In this document: piece by piece, positions 52,805 to 62,413 of the stretch | Layout of the letters: each line of letters opens with the position of its first letter | How positions within the stretch are numbered: the stretch's first letter is position 1 | DNA from: Asparagopsis taxiformis | Lineage: Eukaryota; Rhodophyta; Florideophyceae; Bonnemaisoniales; Bonnemaisoniaceae | Direction of reading: 5' to 3' | Length of the DNA: 64,000 nt | Assembly (NCBI GenBank): GCA_030407315.1 | Contig: JALQPE010002294.1 | Span: 62,001 to 126,000, forward strand | Made by a program: the position numbers and the translations under genes | Notes under the pieces: generated by a model | The model's database searches: none | Told to the model about the DNA's origin: nothing | The model's input: only the letters and a program-made list of their open reading frames with translations

Positions 52805-54335
52805 GAATCTTACCTATAGATACTGTGCAGGTTCAATTGAACTTGCACCAAATCAGAACAGTCAAACCAACATTAGGAAATGAAGATGAAGCTATAGTCA
52901 AATCTATACATGCATATGGTATACTCCATACAAGTTGAATATTACTTCTGTTACCACTAGAAATCTTCTACGGCATTTCATTGTTCAGGTATCATCATAT
53001 AATGCATACCGCAAACGTACCCGTGCAGTTTGAATACGGACTTGTAGTGATGTATATCAACCTCCGAACATGGTAGCCATCCTCCAAACTCTATTCTACC
53101 AACAGAAAAGCTTCATTCATTGGCGGTCAGTGTACAGTGTACCTTGTCACACAACGGAGCACCTCGAGGTGCTCGTGCGATGTTATACGATCGTATAACA
53201 TCAATGATGTGCACGACTCATTGAACAGTGAACAGCCCCGTCTTGTGCTCAGCCTATGATAGTAATGTGACAGCTGTACCCGTTTGAAATATCATTTCTT
53301 CCCTATCATACGTGTCCTCATAGCGCAACACTACTACACACTACATACTGACTGCATTATTCCCCTGTGATACAGGATGTTAAACACTGGTATTTAAAGC
53401 GGCAGTCTACCGCTGCTGGCAGACTCCCCATGTATCCAGCAGGTTTGCCCGCATCAAATAATCAGTCGGAAATCCTTGTGGCATCTGTCTACATAGCCAC
53501 TGACTTAAACACTGACAAGTCATCTCACTTTTTGCTATTCATAGTCACTACAACTGGAAACAATATTTGATGGTTTTTTCCATATGTATATGGACGTGAA
53601 ACTTATCAGTCAGCGGCAGCTTCAAACTTCGATAGGTCGCATTTCAGCTCACTGCAGTGGAATTTAAGATATGAACCAATATGCTCAGGAACACTCAGCA
53701 CTGCAGTGTCGAACACTGCCTGGAATGCATTTCTTTGTGACATAGTGCAACAATAGCAGCTGTCGGCGTGCGTATAGTTTCAGCTAGTGCACAGTATCTT
53801 CCAAATCAGAATCGTAAATTTCTCCCCAGCTAAAACTACTAATCACCATACATGTAGTACAATGATCTGAAGTCAGCCTGCCTCACCCAAAATCCTCGCA
53901 AGGGAACTAGTACAGCCAGCAGCCCACAACCAGCCAGCTAGCTGATGAATTGGTGCCCGCCAATAGCGACGGCCATTGGGACACGAGCAAATGGTACAAG
54001 CACAGCCGCGCAAGCTTGCCTCAAGGTTGCCAAGTGCAACTGCATGTCATGTGCAATTCTTGAAATTTGATTTAAAATAAACACTGACCAGTGTAACCAC
54101 ACAGGCAGAACACAGCATAACCGACAGGAACTCAATGCAGCTGTTTCAATAATAGTTTTTCACCGTAGCAATGCTGTAAACTATTCAAGGAACAACGCTA
54201 ATTTTACAATAGCAGGAACCACGCACACGTGGCAGCATTTCTTTCTACAGTGCTACGCACTGTAGTCTAGGCGCCGTTTACGCTACCATTTTCCCATATC
54301 CAGCAAATTCGTTCTAGTTTTTTTTTCTGTTGTTA
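52805..54335 (-). repeat. Right terminal inverted repeat arm
   Basis: About 1.53 kb, inverted copy of the left arm with scattered substitutions and a few small indels, mainly in the outer 40 bp. Confidence 0.88.
53157..53202. promoter_or_regulatory. Paired perfect palindromes in the right arm
   Basis: Mirror of the left-arm pair: the 18-nt palindrome at 53157-53174 and the 24-nt one at 53179-53202, both still perfect. Confidence 0.55.
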
Positions 54336-54346
54336 CTCCGTACTGG

Positions 54347-56438
54347 GAGGAGAGAGATCGATGCCATCTGAGTATAGGTTGCTGAGAGGTTTGGCGTCGG
54401 CCAGGTTCGATTTGGCGACGACGGACTGTATGATATGAGGCTGGGAGATAGTGATACCCAATTCGGAGTGGGTGATTTTCCAATTGAGGTATTGAGTTGG
54501 GGGTCCTAACCTTTTGATGGTGTATTTGCGAGCAAGCATTTTGTATAGTGCCGTAAGCAAGTTGGGGGATGAGGCGCACGCCAGAAAGTCGTCAATGGTT
54601 ATGGCGATGATTGTGGTGCCGTTCTTGTTTGCCCTTATGAATAAGCAAGGGTCGGACTTGGTTTGTGTGAAGCCGTTTGAAAGAAGGTATGTTCGTGCGC
54701 CGTCGCAGAATGTTTTGCCACCTTGCCGTGTACCGTATAAATTTTTGTCGAGGCGCCCAGTTGGTTCCGGGTGTTTGAAGGTGCCATCGAAAAGGGGGTG
54801 TTGGCAGATGAATACTGGCTTGTTGTGGTTGAAGTCTTCGTGCAAGTAGGCTGACGAGATGTCGAAATGCTCGGTGGGGAGCCTGTTTGCGGATGCGTGA
54901 CAAAGGAGGATGCGTATGGTGGCCTTGTCAGCTGTAAATGTGGCGGTGTCGTTTGAGTTGAAGTGCACGTCTGGAAGCATTAGGTCCCCGCGGACTGCGC
55001 AGCGCGCTTTGCGTTCGGTTATGTTTCCGGCGCTGTCTCGTTTGTACCTGTATGCCATGGTGAGGGGTAAGGGTTTTGTGTGAGGGGGGACGAGGTGTGG
55101 GGGTGTCCATGTTATAACTTGCATTTGGTCCAGTTTGTCGAGCTCATCATTGTGTGCATGGTGCCAGAGGTGGGCGTCTGGATAGCGTTGCGCTTGTTTG
55201 AAGGTTTTGGGAGCTGGTGTAGTTGGGTTGATGGTTGATGGTATGAATTGTGCGTGCTGGTGAGGGCGGCGGGCGGATGTGCGGAAGGCTATGGAGGTTG
55301 TGGCGGATGGATCTTTATCCTTGTGGTAAGGGCGAAAGTCTAGTGCAGAGATGTGCATAGATTGGTTGGTGTCGGTGTTGAGAGCCATGATTGTGTGTTG
55401 ATCCATGCCGTGGAGGTATCGTATGGGAATGCCTCTGTTGTCGAGTTTGGATTTGGGTGCCAGGTTCGGTGTGTACCCGAGTTGACCGAATGCAAAAAGT
55501 CTTTGGATCTTGGGTTTGTGGCCGTGCCATACGGTGTACGGAATTTGGTTTGTGACGCTATGGAGGGTGATGTTTCGTTTGAAGACTGCGTCGTGTAGGG
55601 CGTCTTCCCAGTGTACTGCGTGGAGGCCGCTGTGGAGCAAATTGGCGCGGACGGCGTCCATGAGCGTGCCATTGATGCGTTCAGCTACGCTGTTGTGTTG
55701 TGGGGTGTGGGGTACCGTGCGGATGTGTGTAATTCCGCGGTGGGCGAGCTCGTTCTGGAGCGTGGATGAAAGGTATTCTTTGGCGTTGTCCGATCTGAAG
55801 TAGGATGGATAATTGTTGTGCAAGGTGCGAATATGTTCCATGACCTGGATGGTGATGCGCGGTATGGCCGATCTGTCGGGTGTACAATGGATGATGATGT
55901 AGCGGGATTTGGTGTCGATGAAGGTGACGAAGTACTTGTTGCCTTGTCTGGAAACGGGGTGAATTGGGCCGCATACGTCCGAGGAGATGTGTTTGCCCGT
56001 TTGGTGTTTGTGGTCAGCGGGATGGTGAGGGGCAGTTTTCAGTTTGGCGAGTGTGCATGCGCTGCATGTAATGTCTGCTGCTGGTTCGTCTGCGTGTGGT
56101 GCAAGGGCAGGAAGCATGGAATGTTTGCACATTTTACGGATGGTGGCTGGGTTGGCGTGGGACATTTGGAGATGAAGATTATGACCGGGGTCAGGTGGGG
56201 TTAGTTGCTCTGTGATGTCGATTTCTGTTGTTGGTTCCGTTTTGTTTTCGTGGCAAGATGTAGTGATGGGAGTCTGATCGGCGCGGTCGTCCGTGTGTGA
56301 GTGATGGAATTGGGTGGTAGTGGTTTGGGAGGGGTTTGTGCCGATGCACTGGGAGCGGTGTAAGTGGTTTTGTAGATGGAGGGGGTTCGGCGAGGTTTGG
56401 GTTTTGGTGGTGTGTGTGAACGGGGAGACTGGCGCCAA
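54347..56438 (-). pseudogene. Integrase and RT start of copia A copy 2, cut by insertion
   Basis: One open frame of about 700 residues. Integrase has SSDVCGPIHPVSRQG, FRSDNAKEYLS and NSVAERINGTL. RT has HFDISSAYLHEDFNH, DKNLYGTRQGGKTF and ITIDDFLACASS. It stops within the inserted TIR element after NLYSDGIDLSPPST. Unlike copy 1, the frame is intact from integrase through the RT catalytic motif, so the element was probably active when struck. It overlaps the Gag frame (56201) by about 240 nt. Confidence 0.85.
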
Positions 56439-57871
56439 GGTTTTTGGTGGTCTAGCAGCTTAGTTTTGGTACGTGTGTTTTGGGATGGGGCGGATGGGTG
56501 AGGAGGTGTTTGCATACGACGACGTGGTCGTGTTGACGAAGTGGTTGACGTTGTTGGGGCTGGGGATGGAGCAGTACGAGCGGATGTCGGCGGTTTGGTT
56601 GATGAGCGTGTGGAATTCGTGGTGGTGTGTAGGCATCGTGGTTTGGATGGGGAAGGAATTGATGGTTTACTGTCAAGCACGTATGCGCCGTTGTGGAATG
56701 ATGCGATTTTGGTGCGGTTGGGTTGGTTGTGGCGGCGCAAAAGTGCCTCGTTACTTGTGAATGTCACGTCTCCGTGTCTGGTCGCAAGACTGTTGACGGA
56801 GATGAGATTCTGTTGGACGTCCGGTGCGACGATCGCGTCCGGGATGCGTAATGAGCCGCATTTAGTGGGTATCTTGATCGGTCCACGGTGGGTGATGCGA
56901 TGTTGTCGGTTAGCGGCTGTTCTTGTAAACCATGGTTTCTTGACGGGCTTCATTCCGGGGTGTGGGCGGCGGATATGGGAGGGAAAGGCACCGGAGTCCA
57001 AAATGAACTTACCATCGTAGCAAGAATCGTTGTCTTCGGTTGAGTTGGTGTCGTGAGGAGCTGCATCGCGAGGTTGGATGGCGTGTGCTCTGGAGTCGTG
57101 CGTGCAGGTCAGTTGCGCTCTGCATTCGCGGTTCGAATGATGCGGCGAGCGGTGGAGGGTGCACCATTTTCTGGAGGTTGGCGGCTTTTGCCACTGGGAA
57201 TGGTGGCGTACATTGCGCGAGTATTGGCGATACGTTGTGGGTTGAGGTGTAGGGGGCTTGGTTGTCTTGTGTATCTGGATATTGGCGCTCGCGCGTCGTA
57301 TTGCTGAGGTGAATTCCGCTATGGTTGACGGTGGGTTGTGTGTGAAAATCGCGTATGTCATTTGGTAGTCGGGGTGGTTTCGGATGCCTTGGAGCATGAA
57401 TTTTAGCGATGTAGACTCTTTGTCGATGAGCGGGTATCCGGCACGACGCATTTTGGAACGGATGAGGTCGTGCTCTTTGATGTACGTTTCGAGGTTGTCG
57501 CCGATGTTGAATGTGATGGAGCGTGCGGTGTCTTCGAGGAGGGAGTGGTCTATGGTTGTTAGCTCGGTTACAATGTTTTGGACTTGCTGTAAGAGGAGGT
57601 GTGGATGGAGCTTAAGGGATGCGGAGTCGAGGCGTGAGATGATGTCTTTGGGTAGGCTGGCTAGGATCAGGAGGGAGAGGCGGTCTTGGTTGCGTTTGAA
57701 GGCTGTGAATTCTGTAGGATCGGTGGGGGCGGTGGTGGCAGGGTTAAGGTGGATTTCGAGGTTGAGATCCGAGGCGAGCACTTCCAGGGTGCGTTGCCAG
57801 TACTCGAAGTGTTCGATGTCGAGGGGAGGGAGGTAGGTGCGATCCATTTGTGTTGAGGGGATTGGGGGCAA
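56201..57871 (-). CDS. Gag-protease of copia A copy 2
   Basis: It is a 556-residue frame, nearly identical to the copy 1 frame at 14590-16260. Gag helices lie in the first 200 residues and FILDSGAFPSHI near 290 is the protease site. The tail differs from copy 1 after a one-base difference near 56310. It starts 33 nt inside the 5' LTR. Confidence 0.85.
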   Translation of the reverse strand: MPPIPSTQMDRTYLPPLDIEHFEYWQRTLEVLASDLNLEIHLNPATTAPTDPTEFTAFKRNQDRLSLLILASLPKDIISRLDSASLKLHPHLLLQQVQNIVTELTTIDHSLLEDTARSITFNIGDNLETYIKEHDLIRSKMRRAGYPLIDKESTSLKFMLQGIRNHPDYQMTYAIFTHNPPSTIAEFTSAIRRASANIQIHKTTKPPTPQPTTYRQYSRNVRHHSQWQKPPTSRKWCTLHRSPHHSNRECRAQLTCTHDSRAHAIQPRDAAPHDTNSTEDNDSCYDGKFILDSGAFPSHIRRPHPGMKPVKKPWFTRTAANRQHRITHRGPIKIPTKCGSLRIPDAIVAPDVQQNLISVNSLATRHGDVTFTSNEALLRRHNQPNRTKIASFHNGAYVLDSKPSIPSPSKPRCLHTTTNSTRSSTKPPTSARTAPSPAPTTSTTSSTRPRRRMQTPPHPSAPSQNTRTKTKLLDHQKPWRQSPRSHTPPKPKPRRTPSIYKTTYTAPSASAQTPPKPLPPNSITHTRTTAPIRLPSLHLATKTKRNQQQKSTSQSN

Positions 57872-57904
57872 TCGTGTGCAGTGGGCGTAAAAAGGCCGAT
57901 AACC

Positions 57905-58035
57905 TGTTGGACAATGGTAGCTCCTCGCCTACCTTCTCTTTCTTTTGTCTTTACTTGGCAATATATATCTATTCATTGAGCCTTGAGATCGCCGGCGGTG
58001 CGTATGACAGGCTGTCTTGTATTAGCATCCTGACA
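57905..58035 (-). repeat. 5' LTR of copia A copy 2 (short form)
   Basis: About 131 bp, lacking the same 48-bp unit as 16293-16424. The sense start TGTCAGGATG abuts a membrane-protein gene fragment. Confidence 0.82.
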
Positions 58036-58191
58036 CTGAGAATTCTGTTGGATCCGATTTCGTTAGCTGAGATAGCAATGATACGCGAACTTGCAACACA
58101 GAAAGCAAAACAGAAAAGAAATTCACGTAACACGAAGAGGATTTGGAAAATTTCGAGGATCGAGACAGTTGTTCCTGAGGAGAGTCTTTGA
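58036..58191 (+). pseudogene. C-terminal fragment of a membrane-protein paralogue
   Basis: The plus frame directly after the copia LTR encodes LRILLDPISLAEIAMIREL, then a Lys/Arg-rich tail and a stop at 58189-58191. The gene at 62414-63967 has LRILLDPISIAEMAMMYHL in the same position, just after its last membrane segment. The part upstream of LRILL is missing, and the other flank of the copia element (before 42417) does not supply it. The gene was therefore cut at the LTR and rearranged or deleted. Confidence 0.75.
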
Positions 58192-58895
58192 ATACGTACA
58201 ATAATCAACACTGATTTAGAAGCGGGGATAATGAGCGTTTTTCGCGTGGAATTACTACAATATTGTTGACTAACCGGATTAATACGCTTTCTACCTCGAG
58301 TTGAATGCTTTTTATATAAATACTGTATGTGTATATGGTTGAATATGGACATCATGAGGTTTTGATGCACATGTCTTGGGGGGTTTTTTAGTCGTGGATG
58401 CATTCGAGTTTGGATTGGGATGTGATTTGCCGGAAGGGTAAGAAACGATGTGTTCCAGTCTCTGCAGATCATGCCGAGAATCAGTGCATGATAATTCCAA
58501 ATATACGGATGATACTTGCTACAGGAAACGGTGAAGCTGAAATGTCTCATGAGATGAAAACATTAAGCCCTAGTACGACGACCATCAGATTGTTGGTAGT
58601 ACGGGATTATAGCTCGCAGTCATAATCATAGCAGTTCCATCGCCTCAGTTATATATTTCCATCCCAAAACACGTAATATGAAGAGTTCATAAATATCGCG
58701 ACATAAATAAGGCAACCATGACAGCACTAGATACGAATTTGTGGACATATTATGTATTGTCCTTCGGAAGACATTGGCAGAAAGTAAACTTTTTAATTGC
58801 TTCGCTAAAGGTAATGCCCTAACGACTGTCGACTCTCGATTAATAATTTTTCAGGTGCAAGCGTGAGTTTGATGTTTCGATAAAATATGAAAGCA
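58192..58895. other. Intergenic, no recognised gene
   Basis: AT-rich, between the membrane-protein fragment and piggyBac-like copy 2. No supported coding or RNA feature. Confidence 0.4.
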
Positions 58896-59122
58896 CTAGT
58901 GTCTATCGGACAAGTGGCCTCATATGAGGTCAAATGACCTCATATGAGGCCACTTTTTACCACTGTAGTTTAAATTGAAAAAATAAACGAATAGCTCCAA
59001 TTTTACCACTAGAAGACTCGCCGGCGAGATTAATGATATGGCAGGGCAGAGTGAATGCTGAAATTTTAATCCTTCCATCAGAAAACTACGTCAACTCAAT
59101 CTCGATCCTGAAATCACAAAAA

Positions 59123-61222
59123 ATGGTGAAACCAGTTGATTGTCGCCAAGTTGTCGGAAACAGGGTTCTCGCCCCTGCCAGACAACTGACATCTATCTCC
59201 AAATGTCGCAGGATGTATGGCGCCGGATGGAAGACAAAGATGATATCCGGAACTGTCATTCGAGTCATTAAGGAGAGAGGCAACAAGCGAATGATGACAT
59301 CTATCGAGGCTGAGTGGGAGCTGGCCGATGGTAACAAGGTGACATCCCTGCGTCTCTGCAGTGTGAAGGCACCTGCAGGTGATGAAGAAGACCATGTGAC
59401 CGAAGGAGGAGATCAAGCTCAAGACACCGGGAGTGACGGGAATGAGGCCGAAAAATCAGATGCAGTCACGCCGCAAGAGCGTGACTTGAGTACGAGTGTT
59501 AATACTCAGCCATGTGACACTGGGTCAACCGATGAGCCGGTTGTCATATGCAATGACGTGGAATGGATTGTATCTGATGTATCTATGCAAATGAATGGTT
59601 GGCGCCCCAATCGGTCGTGGAGGGTGATTGGGCCATTGGATGAGATAATATCTGAGGGGCACGGTCCATCAGATATGACACCATATGACTATTTCCAGTG
59701 GATGTTTCCGATGGGATTTTTAAGTACTATCGTGTCATACTCCAATTACGAACTGGAAAAGCGGAATCTCAAATCGACCTCGCTGGGAGAGATTTTGAAG
59801 TATTTTGGAGTCATTGTACTCATGTCACGATTTGAGTTCAGTGGTAGGCGCTCTCTCTGGAGTAGTCAATCCGGGACTAAATACATCCCCACACCAATGC
59901 TCGGGCACATCATGTCACGCAAACGGTTTGAAGAGCTGAGGCAATACGTGACATACTCCAAGGTTCGTGACGAAATTGACAGGTGGGGTGTCATATCTGA
60001 GTTTATCACCGCCATCAATGACCACAGAAGCTCTCAGGTATTCCCTTCAGATTCTATATGTGTGGATGAGAGTATGTCAAGGTGGTATGGTCTGGGAGGT
60101 GACTGGATCGACATCGGACTCCCACATTACGTCGCGATGGACCGTAAGCCTGAGAATGGATGTGAGCTGAAAACTGCATCATGTGGCAATAGTGGCATCA
60201 TTCTCAGGATGGATGTTGTGATGTCAGCTGAGGAGACACGTGGAAAAGCATTCGAGTCCGAAACGACGCATGGTGCTGCCGTCACATTAAGGCTCGTCGA
60301 ACCATGGTTTTATACTCATCGCCTCGTGTGTGCCGATTCATACTTTTCCTCTGTTGAAACGGCAGAAATACTCTTCAAGCATGGGCTACGTTTCACTGGT
60401 GTCGTCAAGAATGCTACAAAGGGATACCCGCTCCAGCATTTGTCCCACTTGGAAGTCACTGGAAAGGGTGAACACGTGTCTATGGTTGCTAAAGATAGAG
60501 ATGGTCCGGATCTGATGGCAGTGATGTGGATCGACCGTGACAGAAGGTACTTTATTAGTACAGCCGGTACTACTCAGCCTGGGACGCCAATATTCCGAGA
60601 GCGTTATCGAAGCAGGAATGGAAGGACATGGAAGGAGGAAATTGACATTCAGATCCCGCAAGTATGTGAAACATATTATGCGACGTGTTCGCAGGTTGAA
60701 CGTCACAACCGATGTCGCCAAGATGACCTTATGCTGGAGAAGAAATTTGAGGTCAAAGAATGGTCGGCACGTGTCAACACGTCACTTTCGGCCATATGCG
60801 TCGTGGATGCCTGGAAGCTGTACTGTGGAGCCATGCACAACAGGGGCAGGATGACACCTCATCAGTTCTATACCCAATTGGCTGAAGGACTGATTGACAA
60901 CTCCATGGATGCAATTGGATTACGTCAGCGACAATCAGATGCACCTGATGTAGAAGAGATGGAGAGCGGTAGTGGCATTGGAACTCATTTGACGCGGACT
61001 ACTCGCACTCGCAGGACTTCCAATGGTAGGGATAGCAATGCTATCTATCAAGGTCGTTGCGATATTTGCAAGGGAACGAAGAAGTCGAAGTTCGTATGCT
61101 CCACTTGCAAACGACTATACCGAAAGGACGTCTTTATCTGTCACCATCAGACAGGTCGTGATTGCTTTAAAAAGCATGTCGAGATGTGTCACGATCTTTC
61201 CTACGAAGGTCCTTTTTACTAA
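59123..61222 (+). CDS. piggyBac-like transposase, copy 2
   Basis: ATG at 59123 (MVKPVDCRQVVGNRVLAPAR) is chosen because copy 1 starts at the same point; an in-frame ATG at 59033 would add 30 unconserved residues. The product is about 699 residues. An N-terminal small basic domain and acidic linker (85-125) precede the DDE_Tnp_1_7-type core with ICVDESMSRWYG (D315), VCADSYFSS (D405), AVMWIDRDRRYF and CSQVERHNRCRQDD, corresponding to the D-D-D sites and the insertion-domain region of piggyBac. The tail has CDICKG, CSTCKR, CHH and a final Cys pair, the cysteine-rich end-binding domain. No stop or frameshift; possibly active. It would cut and paste at the CTAG-flanked ends. Confidence 0.88.
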   Translation: MVKPVDCRQVVGNRVLAPARQLTSISKCRRMYGAGWKTKMISGTVIRVIKERGNKRMMTSIEAEWELADGNKVTSLRLCSVKAPAGDEEDHVTEGGDQAQDTGSDGNEAEKSDAVTPQERDLSTSVNTQPCDTGSTDEPVVICNDVEWIVSDVSMQMNGWRPNRSWRVIGPLDEIISEGHGPSDMTPYDYFQWMFPMGFLSTIVSYSNYELEKRNLKSTSLGEILKYFGVIVLMSRFEFSGRRSLWSSQSGTKYIPTPMLGHIMSRKRFEELRQYVTYSKVRDEIDRWGVISEFITAINDHRSSQVFPSDSICVDESMSRWYGLGGDWIDIGLPHYVAMDRKPENGCELKTASCGNSGIILRMDVVMSAEETRGKAFESETTHGAAVTLRLVEPWFYTHRLVCADSYFSSVETAEILFKHGLRFTGVVKNATKGYPLQHLSHLEVTGKGEHVSMVAKDRDGPDLMAVMWIDRDRRYFISTAGTTQPGTPIFRERYRSRNGRTWKEEIDIQIPQVCETYYATCSQVERHNRCRQDDLMLEKKFEVKEWSARVNTSLSAICVVDAWKLYCGAMHNRGRMTPHQFYTQLAEGLIDNSMDAIGLRQRQSDAPDVEEMESGSGIGTHLTRTTRTRRTSNGRDSNAIYQGRCDICKGTKKSKFVCSTCKRLYRKDVFICHHQTGRDCFKKHVEMCHDLSYEGPFY

Positions 61223-61486
61223 GTATGCTCTCTCTATGGGTGCTTTAAACGCCCTTTAGTCACGCATTGATATCCAAAATAGAAAAATGAGATACTCCTC
61301 TAGCCCCCTCCGATTCTGACTGGCGTTCTCGACTTGCTCAGTAAACTTCTGCTTATGGCGGAATTCCCCTTTATGAAATGTCACCTTATACTGTCTCATG
61401 TTCAAGTGGGCGCGTAAGCATCCTAAAGCAGAAGTTGCAACTAAGAATCGGCGAGTTCTCCGAAGAGAATTTTCGAGCTGCCCAAG

Positions 61487-61558
61487 CAACTCAGCGAGGA
61501 GTCGAACCTCCGCCCTCTGGCTTTCCCGAGAGGTGCCAACCACTCAGCCATATGAGGA
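61487..61558 (-). other. tRNA-like segment of piggyBac-like copy 2
   Basis: On the minus strand, box A TGGCTGAGTGG (61540-61550) and box B GGTTCGACTCC (61498-61508) are both exact. Same place and orientation relative to the transposase as in copy 1. The acceptor-stem bases differ from copy 1, but both promoter boxes are unchanged. Confidence 0.6.
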
Positions 61559-61737
61559 CATGTGTCCGAAAGGCAAGCAATGCTTTATACAATGCAATGC
61601 TTGCGTTAGAAGTTTTATAAAAGCGATATAAAGAGGGAATGCTAAATTCTAATAATTTCTAGTAGATTTTTTTTCTGCCTCATATGAGGCCAGGGTTGAC
61701 CTCATATGAGGAAATTTTAATGTCCGATAGACACTAG

Positions 61738-62413
61738 AAGTCCACGAATTGATGAAAGGTGGACAGTGAATGAAAAGGTTCATCTCCCGTTGAATAAACT
61801 GATCTCTGCGTGACGACGTTGTGCTCCCTCAGACAGCATACCCTAACAGGTTGACAATGAAAAATTGATGCTTCCAACAGGAATTACAGGGGAGAAGCAA
61901 AACTTATTTTGGATGCGCAGCCGGAGGGAAACCGATTGGCCAGGGAAGAGCCAAGGGGATATCTGGATTCTCTCAATAGCCAATCATGATCCAGGAGATT
62001 GGAAAAACAGAAATTATAAGAGGGCAGACTCCTTTCAAGCAGGTGCTGAAAGGCTTGAGGGACTGCTGTTCGTGTGGAAAGTCACTGTTTAATTTAATGA
62101 AAGAAAACGGACAGCACAATGACATCGTCTCCCTCTGTAAAGATAGTGCATCCAAGGTTTTCCGCAATACAATCGATTTTGTACAATCATCCGCTTTGCA
62201 AGCACTTCGTCATTCTTTTACACGTCCATTCAAAGATTAAAATGAAATCGGAATCCTGCACCGTCACAATACCAGGCTTGCTGAATTCCGCAATCAACTT
62301 TTGATGATTTCCATCACTCTCATAACACATTCTTTACAATTTCCTTATCTACAACACTTTTCCACCATTTCCAAAACCTACCTGCTACCACCATCATCAT
62401 CTCTATATTCGCG
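61738..62413. other. Intergenic, no recognised gene
   Basis: Right flank of the piggyBac-like insertion and the 3' side of the membrane-protein gene. No domain-bearing frame. Confidence 0.4.

Larger units (their letters stand above)
43379..54335. mobile_element. 11-kb TIR transposon carrying a ParB-like/DNA methyltransferase gene
   Basis: About 10.96 kb inserted in a copia RT gene. Its arms (43379-44925 and 52805-54335) are near-perfect inverted copies, about 1.53 kb each, so this is a DNA transposon rather than a retroelement. Flanking CTCCGTACTGG at 43368-43378 and 54336-54346 is an 11-bp (at least 9-bp) direct repeat, within the range used by Mutator-like and some other superfamilies. The last 20 bp of the arms differ (left has about 10 extra bases), so the exact termini are uncertain. 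Two divergent intact genes lie inside: a 982-residue ParB-like/methyltransferase fusion on minus and a 710-residue possible transposase on plus. I know no described element with this gene pair. Confidence 0.8.
42417..58035 (-). mobile_element. Ty1/copia family A, copy 2, split by an 11-kb element
   Basis: 3' part at 42417-43378 (LTR, RNase H, end of RT) and 5' part at 54336-58035 (RT, integrase, Gag, LTR) join into a full copia A element matching 11781-16424. The break lies in the RT gene and is filled by the element at 43379-54335. CTCCGTACTGG occurs on both sides of the filler, once in copy 1. LTRs are 179 bp (42417-42595) and about 131 bp (57905-58035), the same unequal pair as in copy 1. 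Outer flanks are cagat and ctgag, so no target duplication is seen. Confidence 0.88.
58896..61737 (+). mobile_element. piggyBac-like DNA transposon, copy 2
   Basis: Ends TGTCTATCGGACA at 58900-58912 and the reverse complement at 61721-61733. CTAG flanks both (58896-58899, 61734-61737). Two CCTCATATGAGG palindromes lie inside each end, four in all. The transposase is open and the tRNA-like segment lies downstream on the opposite strand. At 2.83 kb it is slightly longer than copy 1 and less decayed. Confidence 0.88.
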
